From contig WBMQ01000004.1 of NCBI GenBank assembly GCA_016630905.1, forward strand, positions 2,232,001 to 2,296,000: DNA of 64,000 bases, read 5' to 3'. The stretch comes from Capillidium heterosporum. Its lineage: Eukaryota > Entomophthoromycota > Entomophthoromycetes > Entomophthorales > Capillidiaceae. Below the pieces are notes generated by a model that saw only the letters and a program-made list of their open reading frames with translations, searched no databases and had not been told where the DNA came from. The stretch's first letter is position 1. Every line of letters begins with the position of its first letter. Of the stretch, positions 1-10,860 are shown piece after piece. The translations under genes were made by a program, and so were the position numbers.

Positions 1-1081
1 TTGAGATCCTTGGTTTAATTACCAGTGCTTGCATCTAGAGCAAACACCTCAATCAATGAGGAGAAAACTTAGCAGAGCTTAATATGGCTTCGCAAGATAG
101 TACTACCAAGTAGAGGATATCTGCACTACTGAAGCAAGCTTTAACGAAACTGGATCTATTGTCAATTACGATCTAGCTGTACAACTAGGTTGGAACTATT
201 GAGATACCTTCCAGTGCTTACCGAAGCTCGTTCACTCATGGCAGTTTAAATAAATTGAAAAGTTTGCTTACTCGCTTCAAGGTCCCCTTTATAGCAAGTT
301 CTCTACCTACTAAGTTTAGGTCACTATCCAATACCAATCTTTTTAAGAACAAATTTAGGTCGTTTGGAGTTGTAGGCTTTGTTTTCTACATGCAATTGGT
401 TGTCTGGAAAATATGCCATTAGAATGAGTAGAGCTTTATGTGTGGTCAAGTTATCTCAACTTCTCTTGAAATTGAAAATAGGTAGCTATATAATCATCAT
501 TTTAAGCTAGAAGCAATTTTAATTGATTAGTTTTGCTATTTATATTTTTAATAAATCTAAGCTAGTTATGACCTTAGAAAATGTATAGGAGCAAACCTAC
601 GTTTCTTTATTACCTTTACAATTTTTCTAGGGATGCATTTTCTCTATTTGTTTGGGGGAGAACCGGTATTAGATATGTCAATGTAGCTTGCAAAAATTAT
701 ATATATGTTGAATTCACTGCATTGCATGCTTGAATTTAGAGTTTTATAAGCTATGATACTTTAGTTTGATTAGAGTGCAGTATTCATTGTGTATGGTTAT
801 ACTTGAAATTTCAAAAGCATTATTGATAGTAAATGTGTCGATTGAATACATTTGCCAAAGATGAGTAACTTACCACTTGCTTATTATTAAACACTAGTTT
901 GGAGGATACAAAGTTGATTTTCCAGAAATAAAACAACATTCAGGTTATAGCTAACAACAGCTTATAAATAGTTGCTGAACTATTAACACTAGAAAATAAA
1001 AAGTACAGTATCTCTACCAAAGAAAGCAGTATCCCATCCACAATATGGCTTTATTTTTTGCTCTATCCAAACTCCAAACTT
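1..1081. other. Gene-free stretch, nothing recognised
   Basis: AT-rich sequence with stops in all frames. I see no conserved motif, RNA gene or repeat. It lies downstream of the NDUFAF5-like gene and would hold that gene's 3' end signals. Confidence 0.5.
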
Positions 1082-2446
1082 TTAACTGATGACCTGCTTC
1101 AAGTTGGTCTTACCACTACCGCGAGGCAAAGGTTTGGGTTGACTTTGGTCGGGTTTCCATCCGATCTACATTTTTAAATTAGATATATCCTCTCACTTCA
1201 AAGTATAATTTACCATATATATAACCTACAAAGAATAAACTGTTTAAGTACAAACCCATATTATAAATAAAAAACTTACTTGGAAGGTAGCCGGTATAGA
1301 ACCATCCTCATTGCCATGGCACGCTATCAGTGTTTAGTATAAAAGGTAGTGATTACTTTGATGGTTACCTTGGTAGATTGAGGAAGCAGCTATCAGTGCA
1401 TCCCGCTTGAGGAACGGTTGTCTATTTAATGAAGAATAATCAACGTCTATTTTTCCAAGATTTTCTACCTGTTGATAACGGCATTTGATTCCCCCATAGC
1501 ATCCAAATCCTCCACCAAGTGGAACATACTGGGGTAGTTGACTACTATCTCATCGACATCGACTGTTGTCAAGTTAAAACCCGCTTTGCCAAGTAAATTG
1601 GCGATATCTTTTGATTCTATAGTAATATCAAATAAAAAGGTATATATTTTGCCAAGCAAAGGAAATGTACCTGCAAAAGGCGATACTCTAGCACTTAGAC
1701 CTCCACCTCGCTCTAATTCAGCTAACTGTAGTGAAGTACTATCAAGGTTTTGAAATTAAAAAAATGAATAATGTTATTACCGTAGTTCAAATAAAGAATC
1801 GCCACCGATCATAGCTCCTAGAAACAACCCGTCCGGTTGCAACTTGTCCTTTATGTGAGTTAAACAGCCTACCCATATACATTAAAAATACTTTCAGCAT
1901 AATGCTTACCCAATAAATCGTTTATCCAATGCAACGACAAATTACTAACTATGCCAGGAACCTCCCCTTCCTTGAATGGTAACTCTTCCAACTTATCCAA
2001 CTTTATCCGCTCTATAGGAACTTCACTTTCATTATCCAATGCTTTATCTCTATTTAACAGAGGTTCTATTTTATAAAAGATAAAAGGTTAGTTTTTATGT
2101 TAAGAGTAGTAAATTGTAAATAAAATTTACCACAAGTATCGGACAAGATAAATTTGTCACAACAGTCTTCATCGAGTTCTTTTTGAATGTAGCCAGGACC
2201 AGATAGGTAATCAACTAAGAAGGGGAACTTCCGCTTGATAAGTTTTACTCTATCGGCTAAGCGTAATCCAACTTCTAACTTGAGGTAGTCGACTTCTTTG
2301 GATAAAGTAGGGTTCAAAGTGGACCTCAATTTATGCCATTCGCGGGTTGAGTTGTCGAATATAGTGGTTGAAGAGTTGAGGTTGTATTTGGTGGTGAATA
2401 AAGTACGTTGGAAAGTCCTAGTAAAGGATAAAAGTTTGGTGCCCAT
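1082..2446 (-). CDS. NDUFAF5: NDUFAF5-like complex I assembly factor (mitochondrial)
   Basis: This gene belongs to the NDUFAF5 family, mitochondrial methyltransferase-fold proteins that hydroxylate an arginine of the NDUFS7 subunit during complex I assembly. Nine exons read (2132 would be off by one: exon 1 is 2131-2446), then 1910-2065, 1781-1868, 1671-1738, 1469-1616, 1369-1421, 1280-1323, 1214-1225 and 1082-1165. Together they give 322 residues, close to family length. Seen in the translation: a basic N-terminus suited to mitochondrial import, [63 protein letters not shown], and the C-terminal hallmark [14 protein letters not shown] followed by VIYMIGWKPD. The eight introns are 41-66 nt and exon 8 has only 12 nt. 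The start is the first ATG of the open frame and precedes the targeting-like stretch. Presence of this factor implies that the organism has respiratory complex I. Confidence 0.9.
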
Positions 2447-3453
2447 ATTTCCAGTTGACCAGCTTCTATAATTTTTGGTTTTGGCGTTGAAAGTGAAGTT
2501 GTAAATTTGGACAAGCGTTAAGTTTGTACAAATTATTTAAAATTTCGAGTTGGAGGGATAGGCTAGTGCCAAGTTTAGTTAATAAAAGTTGCCAATTTGG
2601 GATTTGATGTTGTAAACTATGGTGGCTATGAATAAATGATGAAAAGTTTGAAAAGTCGTGTATTATAAAGTCGAATTTGTACTTACTTTATAGTAAGATA
2701 TTTAGTTTTATTTGCTATTTTAAATGTAGCTATTGCAATGTTAGCATACCAATTTTATATAGAATTATGTTCTACCTTATCACCAAAGCTTGTATTTGGT
2801 CAAAATCATCGAGATGTTCAAGTACCGCTAACTTATCAATTTTAAAAATTTAGTAAATATAGTTTTGAAGTAACATAAAGTTAATTGTAGAATATATAAA
2901 TAGGGTTTACCTTCTATATCAAGGCAGCATTATAAGCTACTTGATCAACTTTTACTTAAATCGATATTTTGGTCAAGTTCTTTAAAATCGATTTTACTTA
3001 AACCCATCGACAAAAGCAAAAATTACAACAGATGCTTACGTTACAAGATAGACAAATATTTAGATATCAAATTTAAAGTGTAGCGATAACAAAGGTTTTA
3101 ATACAATAAGTTGGATTCAATCACCAATAAATCCGAATTTAGGTGATTTTACAAACAAAACATACTATAATATCCAAAGCCTGATAAAGTTTATAGGTTC
3201 ATATCAAAAGTATTGATTATATGGCTAGTTGGAAGTCTTTACAGCTATAGTATAGACAAAGAAGTAGGAATAGATATGTTCCAAAGTAGATGCTCTTTTA
3301 TAAAAAGAATTTCAAAATATAAAGCAAATTAGCAAAGATAAGTTTTAAAGTTTAATTTATATAAGCACACATTCTCTACTATACCAAACTTCATTATCTT
3401 ACAGCATAAACATCTATTCAACCTATATATCTAAAAATCCACATCTTTATTTT
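2447..3453. other. Intergenic, nothing recognised
   Basis: AT-rich spacer of about 1 kb between two minus-strand genes. It must hold the NDUFAF5 promoter and the 3' end of the mS35 gene. I see no further gene. Confidence 0.5.
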
Positions 3454-4223
3454 CTAGTTGGAAGCTGCACCTTTAACCCATTCCTTGGGGAAGTTGGAGC
3501 CATTAAGTTTAACCTTATTTTTCTTGAGGACTAAAGGAATATCTTCGAAGCTATCAGTCAAATCCTATATTATAAGAACAACACATTTAAAAATTTGTCA
3601 TGTACCAAAGATATTACCTTGGCCTCACTAATCAACCTACTAAAGGTAGTTTGCAGATAAGTTTGGTTCAAGTCGTAACTGTCAAACTTGTTGCAGCTAA
3701 GTCGAACTCTGCCATTGCTAATTTTATCTTTGCACAAAAGCTGGAATTTGTAAAACTGTTTGGCATTTAAAGTTGAAGTTGCTTTGAATTTTTCGACATC
3801 GACTATCAAAGTTGCCCTTTTGTTATGTTCATGGTTTTCATTCAAGTAGTCCACTTTTAAAAATTGGGCGAAAGACTGCGTAGGTTCGAAAGGTTTGACT
3901 TTACCTATAGTGTAGAAATAAAATGAAAATAAACAGATTTAATATGATTAAGAATGTAATAATTTTTTACTTTGTAACTTGGGTACCTCATACTTCAACT
4001 TTCTTAAGTAGCTACGTACGTATCGTACCTGTCTTAAGAAATGGTGGGCAGGTGTAGTATGGTCATCGAATTGGTAATCTAATTCAAACTTGTCTTGCTC
4101 CCAATCGACTTCTTTATCTTCTTGAATAGAAGGTTGGACTGAGGATTTACGGGCCAAGTTAAAAGTAGTGGTCGATAGACTACGCTGCAGTATTAAGTTG
4201 GTACTTTTATATAACTTCAACAT
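3454..4223 (-). CDS. RSM24: Mitochondrial small-subunit ribosomal protein mS35 (Rsm24-like)
   Basis: Three exons are joined by two short introns; the first acceptor restores the frame as KLQSKVKPFEP and the second as ISEAKDLTDSFEDIP. The product has about 215 residues. The N-terminus (MLKLYKSTNLILQRSLSTTT) is a typical mitochondrial import signal rich in R, K, S and T. The core reads as the mS35 domain: RATLIVDVEKF, LNAKQFYKFQLLC, GRVRLSCNKFDSYDLNQTYL, FSRLISEAKD, and a C-terminal FPKEW. mS35 sits in the head of the mitochondrial small ribosomal subunit. An ATG further upstream in the same frame (4400) exists, but the region between is not conserved-looking, so the ATG at 4223 directly before the presequence was chosen. 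The mS35 assignment rests on motif pattern and size. Confidence 0.75.
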
Positions 4224-4910
4224 CTTTAAAGGTTGCTTGTAAAAAGTTGGAAAGTTGTTGAATTCAATGTAAAATTTGATTTTTGCAATCGAAAATTTAA
4301 TTGAATGTGATTGGTTGAAAAGTTGATGAAAGTTGAAATGAATTAGTAGGATTTTGGAGTTGGTGGAATAGAAAAACTCTAAAGAATGTGAAGAAAACAC
4401 TCGAGGCTAACTGTTGTCCAAGTAATAGGACTGATATAAATGATTCTTAAGTTGTGTATTTCACAAAAATATACCATCTAGTTATATATTGGCCCATACA
4501 TTCAACAAAGTCAAACTATTCTTTTCAAAAAACGAAGCTTGGTGTAAACTTATAAATAACGGTTATTATAAGACTCTATATCAAGTTCCAAACCAAAAAT
4601 CCATTGACTATACCCTCACTTTGCAAATACTTATAGTTGAACTAAAATTTAACAAAATGGAGTTCTTATTACAAAATCAATAGTATAAATCCTACTTTAC
4701 AATAGCATTTATTTAGAATGCAAACCAATTCTACAAATGCATTTCTATTCCATTTTAATATTTGTGCCATCCACCCCTGCTAAACTTTCCAATCAAAGGA
4801 GATAAATAATTGGATAGAAATCTAAAATACAATCCAGTCATAAACATCACTTGCCAACTCATAAAAGTAGCACAAGCCTGTAGAAGCTCTCTTATCTACC
4901 AACCTAAAAC
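4224..4910. other. Intergenic region with F-box family upstream module
   Basis: Spacer between the mS35 start and the first F-box copy. A short open stretch at 4489-4683 begins with a sequence resembling the TGCCATACATTCAA part of the module before the 6.9 kb copy, so it may be a decayed upstream region of another copy. The module proper lies at 4761-4820 and is listed separately. Confidence 0.4.
4761..4820 (+). promoter_or_regulatory. F-box family upstream module, copy 1
   Basis: The pair TTTGTGCCAT (4761-4770) and ATTGGATAGAA (4809-4819) lies about 140 bases before the ATG at 4911. The same pair, with similar spacing to the ATG, precedes all four long F-box genes of the window. It may be a shared promoter element or a conserved 5' leader. 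Confidence 0.5.
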
Positions 4911-6385
4911 ATGAGTCCCAACTTTGACCAGCTACCCAACTTTATCATCGAAGAGATTGTCAACAACTTCAGCAAGTTGGATTGGTTCAATTTACGACTC
5001 ATTAACCCTCAACTCAACTCGCTCCTAATAGCAAAGATCTTTCAAGAAGTTGGCGACCTACACTTAAAAGAGGAGCAAGACGTTAAGAAGTTCGAAGCTT
5101 TAGCTTGCAAGTACGGCAAATTTATGAAAAAACTTGTCTTCGACACTATCCCTAACTTTGACAATTTGAAACATTATTTTTCCAACTTGGACGACTTTGA
5201 AATTGCCAATGGTAAGAATAAGCTGGCCTTTGATACCTTACCTACTTTACCAGTCAAGTTGAAAAGTCTTACTGTAATTTTCTACGCTCCTGTATCGTCT
5301 GAGTTGGATTTTAGTTCGTACGCTTAACAGTTTGGTACACCTCAGTTTCTTTATGTTGGCAGCTACTTTCAACTATAAAAGTGCTTTGCAAATGTTCAAC
5401 CTACCTCAACTTCGCTCCTTGAGCTTTCGTTTGATATCTGCCAAGAGCGACATCCTAGTAACCATCAACCAAAACTTTCCCAACTTGCGTTTTTTGGAGC
5501 TATATTTTGGTTTGTACGACCAAGAGGGAGCTATGGTTACAACTACCTTTTTATATTTGAAAAAGCTATCACTCATTAATTTCACTTGGGATTTAAATTT
5601 TGTTCCGCTAACTTGCTTCCCTAAACTTCGACATTTGGATTTAGGTTTGGATAGGTTTACTAAACTGGAACGTTATTATAGCTTTATAGATAACCGCCTG
5701 GACTGATCTAGTTAGCTTAAGTTTGAAGACTGGAGTTATAGCACCTGAGGTTTTATCAAAGTTGCAAGGTCTAAGGTACTTGAACCTACGTATCAATTCA
5801 AAGTTCGATAGTTTTTCTATGGATCGCATCCTCAACTTACCTAGACTCTCCCAGTTAATTTTGCAAGGTAAAATTTACGACCCCTTCTTCAAGAACGTAG
5901 AGTGTGCGAGTCCCATTGTTCGTATGGAGTTGTTGGGAGATATAAAGTTAGGCACACATCTTTTAAAAATGCTACAGTTCCAAATGAACTACCTAGTGAA
6001 CTTTACTATCCGACCTTACAAACGACATCAAGTTGAACTGGATAGCTTACTTTTCGATGAAAATGAGGGAGGTACCTTGGATTTACAGTTTGTAACTTTG
6101 CCTAAAGCTGAAACACAACTTGTCGAATGGATGGAAGCGCAATGCTCGAATGCTTTCGTTAGGTTGATCAATGAGGAGGAGTATTGCAGCTCGTATTATT
6201 CGGATGACTATATCTATGAAGGCTCTGGGGATGAGGATGGGTTCGATAACCAAGGCTTTGGTGATGAATTTGAGTTTGATGCTCAGTACAATGATGAGGA
6301 ATATGCTTTTTATGCCCAAGATTTCAGTGAGGAAAATAGCCTTGATTTGGAAAGTTCAAATGCTCAAGGTAGCTTTGATGAATAA
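4911..6385 (+). pseudogene. F-box/LRR protein, copy A, two frame breaks
   Basis: An F-box substrate-adaptor-type protein: the N-terminal F-box (LPNFIIEEIVNNFSKLDWFN, residues about 7-50) would bind Skp1 in an SCF ubiquitin ligase, followed by irregular leucine-rich repeats and a strongly acidic D/E/Y tail. Compared with the intact paralogues at 10861 and 29616 the coding sequence runs through three frames: the break near 5300-5335 shifts by +1, and the break near 5705-5712 falls at the TGA after NRLD, where skipping one base restores DLVSLSLK exactly as in the paralogues. There are no in-frame stops within each segment otherwise, so the copy is either a recent pseudogene or carries base-call errors. 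An upstream module shared with its paralogues is present. Confidence 0.7.
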
Positions 6386-7048
6386 AGTAATGTAGAGGAG
6401 ATAAGGGTTCTGATTAAGATAGAGGTTTTGTCAATGGTAAACTTTAGGATGTTTAGTATAATCATTAGTAGATTTGTATTTTTAAGCCAACTACTGGTTT
6501 GTTTGTAAGTTTTTGTAATAAATATAGTAAGCAAATGCTATTGTGAATAAATAAACTTTTTATATGATATACTGATATTTAGAAATGATACTATTTTCAT
6601 ACTTATACTATGGATGCTACATCTGCCTCAAAACATCAGCTATTTATTTAAATAAATGAACTATACAGTTTAGATATATATGCTTTAGCATTGGATCAAA
6701 CTGTTGGTAAATTAGTAGACTTTACATTATTTATCAGCTACAAAGTGAATTTATATTTGAAACTAAGGATATTGACTATATACTATAGCTATAGTTTGAG
6801 CAGTATATTTATTATAGATCATTTAGAATGACGTGTGCACTATTTTTCATTTTGTAGTGCATTTCGATCTGTTTGATATTATATCCTAACTTCAAATAAG
6901 GAATTTGTGCCATACATTCAAGGGAATAGAGATGATTGAAAGGAACAAGCGATTGGATAGAATTCCAACTTGGAGATCAATTGTAGACATTAGCAATCAA
7001 TACAAGCTTAAAGAATTTAAGCATTTGTTGGACTTACCGATAACATAC
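6386..7048. other. Intergenic between F-box copies A and B
   Basis: AT-rich spacer. It contains the conserved upstream module of copy B (6904-6962). Nothing else is recognised. Confidence 0.5.
6904..6962 (+). promoter_or_regulatory. F-box family upstream module, copy 2
   Basis: TTTGTGCCAT at 6904-6913 and ATTGGATAGAA at 6952-6962, about 140 bases before the preferred ATG at 7049. Same order and spacing as in the other copies. Confidence 0.5.
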
Positions 7049-8335
7049 ATGAACCCCAACTTCAACCACTTACCCGACCTTATTGTGCAAGAGATTGTAA
7101 ATAACTTTGCAAGGTCCGATTGGCTCAAGCTACGCTACTGCAACCAGCAACTTAATAAGCTATCTTTAACCAAGATCTATGAAAAGGTAGGAAATATAGA
7201 TTTACAAGATGAAGTAGCTAAAGAGCACTTTAAAGGTATAGTTCCAAAGTACGGTAGGTATGTTAAAGAAATTGATTTTGAAGATTATTTGGACTACCAT
7301 GAACCTTTAGTTAGTTTTCCCAACTTGGAAAGGTTGAAGATTCGCTTTGATGACAACAGCTATGCACTCGATTCTTTACACACTTTACCGGTAAAGTTAA
7401 AAAGCCTCTATCTGGATCTTGACTCTCCTCTACCAACTACAATGTATTTTGATGCTATCTTTAACAACCTCGTTCATCTAAGCTTAGACTTGTTTTCTTT
7501 GGATCCAGAAGCTATAAAAGTTGTAGAACTATTTAATGTCCCTCAGCTTCGATCCCTTTACCTGTCGATAGATAAACCTTGCCTCAGCCTTTTATTTACC
7601 ATTAACCAACAGCTTCCTAATTTAAATGTATTGGAGCTACACGTTGACTTCACTTACGACAAACTTGTAATTACCCCAACCATCTTTCCAAATTTGAAAA
7701 AGTTGGTTTTTGGCGAGCCTCTTATAAATATCGGCTTTCCTTCTCTAAGTTATTTCCCCAAACTGCGTTACCTTAGCTTAGGGCTTTCGAAAGTTATCAA
7801 GCTGGAAAGTTGTACAAGCTTTATGGATTGTAAGCTCGATAAGCTGGTAAGTCTAAGTGTTAGGATAGATGCAATATCACCTAAGCTTTTACCCAAACTC
7901 GATGGCCTTGAGTATATTTGTCTTTGTCTAAACGAATCCTTCGATTGTAAATCAATGCGCCTACTACTTAGTTTGCCTAAACTCTCGCATCTGGTTCTCC
8001 AAGGTAAAGTCTACGATAAAATTTTCCAAGATGTCAAGTGCACCAGCCCAATATTACGAATACAACTATTGGGAAAGCCAAGTTTAGGACACCATTTTTT
8101 TGAAACTAGTACAGTTTCAGTTAAATAAGCTGATCAATTTGACGATACATCCCTCAAACCTAGCTCAAAGGTAATTGCAGCTACAACCTTTGGTAAAAAG
8201 CATTTCAACTGGGAATGTAACTTGCAGTTCGTCACTGTCCCTTTAGTTGAAATTGACTTTATAAACTTTGTTAAAAGCCAATTCCCAGAGGTATTTGTCA
8301 ACTATATTGACGATTATGAGTATTATATCCCTTGA
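7049..8335 (+). pseudogene. F-box/LRR protein, copy B, C-terminal frame breaks
   Basis: The open frame runs to 8128 and encodes an F-box (MNPNFNHLPDLIVQEIVNNF at the start) plus leucine-rich repeats very similar to the neighbouring copies. The start at 7049 is preferred over in-frame starts upstream because it aligns with MSPNF and MSSNF of the paralogues. Near 8098 one extra base after the T run shifts the frame; the family continuation KLVQFQLNKLINLTIHPSN is then found in another frame. A second shift near 8165-8175 returns to a frame encoding FGKKHFNWECNLQFVTVP and a final VFVNYIDDYEYYIP ending at 8335. It lacks the long acidic tail. Read as a decaying gene, although an untruncated F-box-LRR protein of about 360 residues could still be made. 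Confidence 0.65.
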
Positions 8336-9739
8336 ACTATGAGAATTATTACTTCAAATATCTTGATGCAGGTAAGGAGGATGATTAGTATAATTACAGC
8401 AATGGTTCATAGATGGGTTTGGAGATCAAGCCAACTCTTCCACTTTCGAAACTTGATTAGAGTGTGGTACCACTGACTAATTGCTATTGCAAGTACCTAT
8501 CTCAGTGTTAAAAAATAGATTTATACCCAGCTTTTTTAGAAAAGTATGTTGTATACCGATATAACTTTATTATAAATGGGTTTATATTTGATTGATAATA
8601 CCGATATATGTACTGCAGAATATGAATGCTTTTTGTAGTATTCATAGATGTTTATCAAAATAAATAATATTTTAAATGTATAGCATTATAAGTAAGCCAT
8701 ACTTCACTTACTGTTGCCGATAACTGAGTATAATTATCATTTATATATTTCTATTCGATTCCAAATGTTGCTTTCGAATACCTGTTTGAAAAATATGCCA
8801 ACATTAGTTAAGAGATACAGATGCCTGTCAATCCTATTCTTTGTACAAAGAACCTTATAAGCACACTAGCAAATGCTGATATAGTATTAGAAATCTGTCT
8901 ATAAGCTTAAGCTTAACTTTTAAATTAGTGCTAAATTCATATAGGCTCAGACTATTTATAAGTTCTTTCAACTTTAAGTTGGTCAACATTTAAAAAACTA
9001 AATGTGCATAAGGAATGTAGTAAATTTTGTTAATATTTCAAAGCTGTATAGCCTAGATGAGGTTTATTTCTTTAAAAATTGGTCAAATAGTAGTATAATA
9101 AAAAAGTACCAATTCAAAACTTTATAGCTTTTATTAACAAGTTCAACTTAAATGTTGATTTATTAATTTAGAACTGGATAGTATATCCTATATATAACCA
9201 CCTTTAAAAGGCAAGTTGTAGGATAATTCCCTTTACAAAAACAAATATATTACATTAAAAAGATGATTATTTAATTTCAAAAGTTATAACATATTATTAA
9301 ACATTAAAAACCTACCAAAACTAGCTATCTAAATAGTTTAGCTTTTGAGCAAAGGCATATTTTATAAGGCTTCAAGGAATATCTCTTTAAAATCAGCCTT
9401 TATAACCTCTAATACCATAATAACTACCTTTTATTATTCTTCTATCAAGCCTATAAATTTAATTTAAAAGATACTATTACTATAGTTAGCAACCATGAAA
9501 TATAGTATGTCAACTTAGCTCTTAGGCTAAGTTGGGTATTGAACATTGGAACATTCATTTTTCGTAAGAAACTTACAATTTTGCTACCACTGGACAGAGT
9601 ATTTTGGGGTTATACAGTTACTTATTCGTCCCTGCGCTTTGAAATACCTACCATTCATTAGTATACATTCTAACTAATAGCGAGGTTGCTCAAATTGCCC
9701 AAGACCGATTTTCTATAAGGAGATAGGTTTGGGGTTTCG
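8336..9739. other. Intergenic, nothing recognised
   Basis: AT-rich spacer of 1.4 kb with no supported gene or repeat. Confidence 0.5.
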
Positions 9740-10490
9740 GAGTTAATGCCAGATTCTCCGATGGTTGACCTGCAGAGAAAGCGAGTCCAAAATGCAGAGG
9801 CGGACAGCAGTAATTAGGATGGTGACTCTCCGGTTCATTAAGAAAAGAGTTTACTTACAAGCCTCCAAATTATACCTTGTTTCGGATCTACCATATAAGA
9901 AAAGGAGCGGAGAAAGAAAAAGAGAACAGAGAAAGAGAGAAAAAGAGAAGTGGACAAAAACAGGGAACAGACCACAAAACGAGAAGAAACGAACAGGAGA
10001 ACAAAAAGGACAGTGAAAGAACAAGAGGGAAGGAAAAAGGGTTTCTGGATCGCTTTCATCAATAGAAGAAAAGAGAGTTTCTGAGTCGGTTTATCAGAAT
10101 TGTTTGAGACCTTTCTTTTGAGTTCACCCTAATCGTAGATTTAAGTTTGGGTTGGTTTGGTTAAATGTTTTCAAGGGTTCCTAGCCAGAAGTGTCAGCAG
10201 GAATAAAGCTTTTCTACTAGGATTTAATTGTAGGGCAGTTGCCGCATCTATATTAGTCAGCCCACAACACGATACACATGTCACGTCCCATGCCAAAGGA
10301 CTCACCAAGTTCAGCCAAACCCACTCGACTGGAAGTCCAAGCCAGTGGTCGAACACTCAGCGAGGGCGACCAGCCAACAATAAATATAACACTTACTACA
10401 ATTATTTCTTTACTAAATATAGATTTTATAATGGGTGGTAAGAAAGCATTTAGGCCTTGAACGGATGGATAGGCTTTCCAAAACATTATG
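9740..10490. other. Purine-rich, compositionally foreign island (possible mobile-element remnant)
   Basis: Base composition differs sharply from its surroundings. Positions about 9895-10075 are an almost uninterrupted purine tract on the plus strand made of GAAAAG, GAGAAG and AACAGG-like units, followed by a G+C-richer segment (10157-10460) that includes TGTCACGTCCCATGCC at 10276. Open frames here are low-complexity K/R/E translations and show no domain. A TGTCACG start occurs in some fungal LTRs, so an old LTR relic is possible, but I found no paired repeat, no target duplication and no coding trace. Function unknown. Confidence 0.3.
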
Positions 10491-10728
10491 CTGTTTTCCT
10501 ATGCTTAAGTTGCCTAAATTATATTATATTATATCTTTATAATATATATATATTAATTATTTGGATATTGCTATATATCTATTAAATAACCTTAAATGTT
10601 TAAAAGCAGTATAAAATTCAAATAGTACATCAATACTTACTAAATTATATCTCAATTTCTATAAAATATTCAAATCACTTTTTTATTATATAGTGCTTTA
10701 TAAAATGCTATATATATATAACAGGAAA

Positions 10729-10780
10729 TTTATGCCATTAATTTCTAAAGTTAATTTATCAAAGTTTTTCATTGGATAGA
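10729..10780 (+). promoter_or_regulatory. F-box family upstream module, copy 3
   Basis: TTTATGCCAT at 10729-10738 and ATTGGATAGA at 10771-10780, about 125 bases before the ATG at 10861 of an intact member. Confidence 0.5.
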
Positions 10781-10860
10781 TAAACTTTAAATAATTCAGC
10801 TCATCAATGGAATACAAAATATCAAGCTTCAAGTATTCAGTTTGGTTACCAATTTCGAAG

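Noticed and set aside
4489-4683. 64-codon plus-strand frame before F-box copy A
   Set aside because: No ATG at its head and no domain; the resemblance to the family upstream module suggests a decayed regulatory segment.
5700-5715. Programmed frameshift at TGA in F-box copy A taken alone as a functional site
   Set aside because: Other copies of the family are intact without any shift, and a second break in the same copy has a different context, so decay or base error is more likely.
9765-10065. Open frames in the purine tract coding K/R/E-rich peptides
   Set aside because: The translations are only a consequence of low-complexity purine sequence; both strands and several frames are open for the same reason and no domain is visible.
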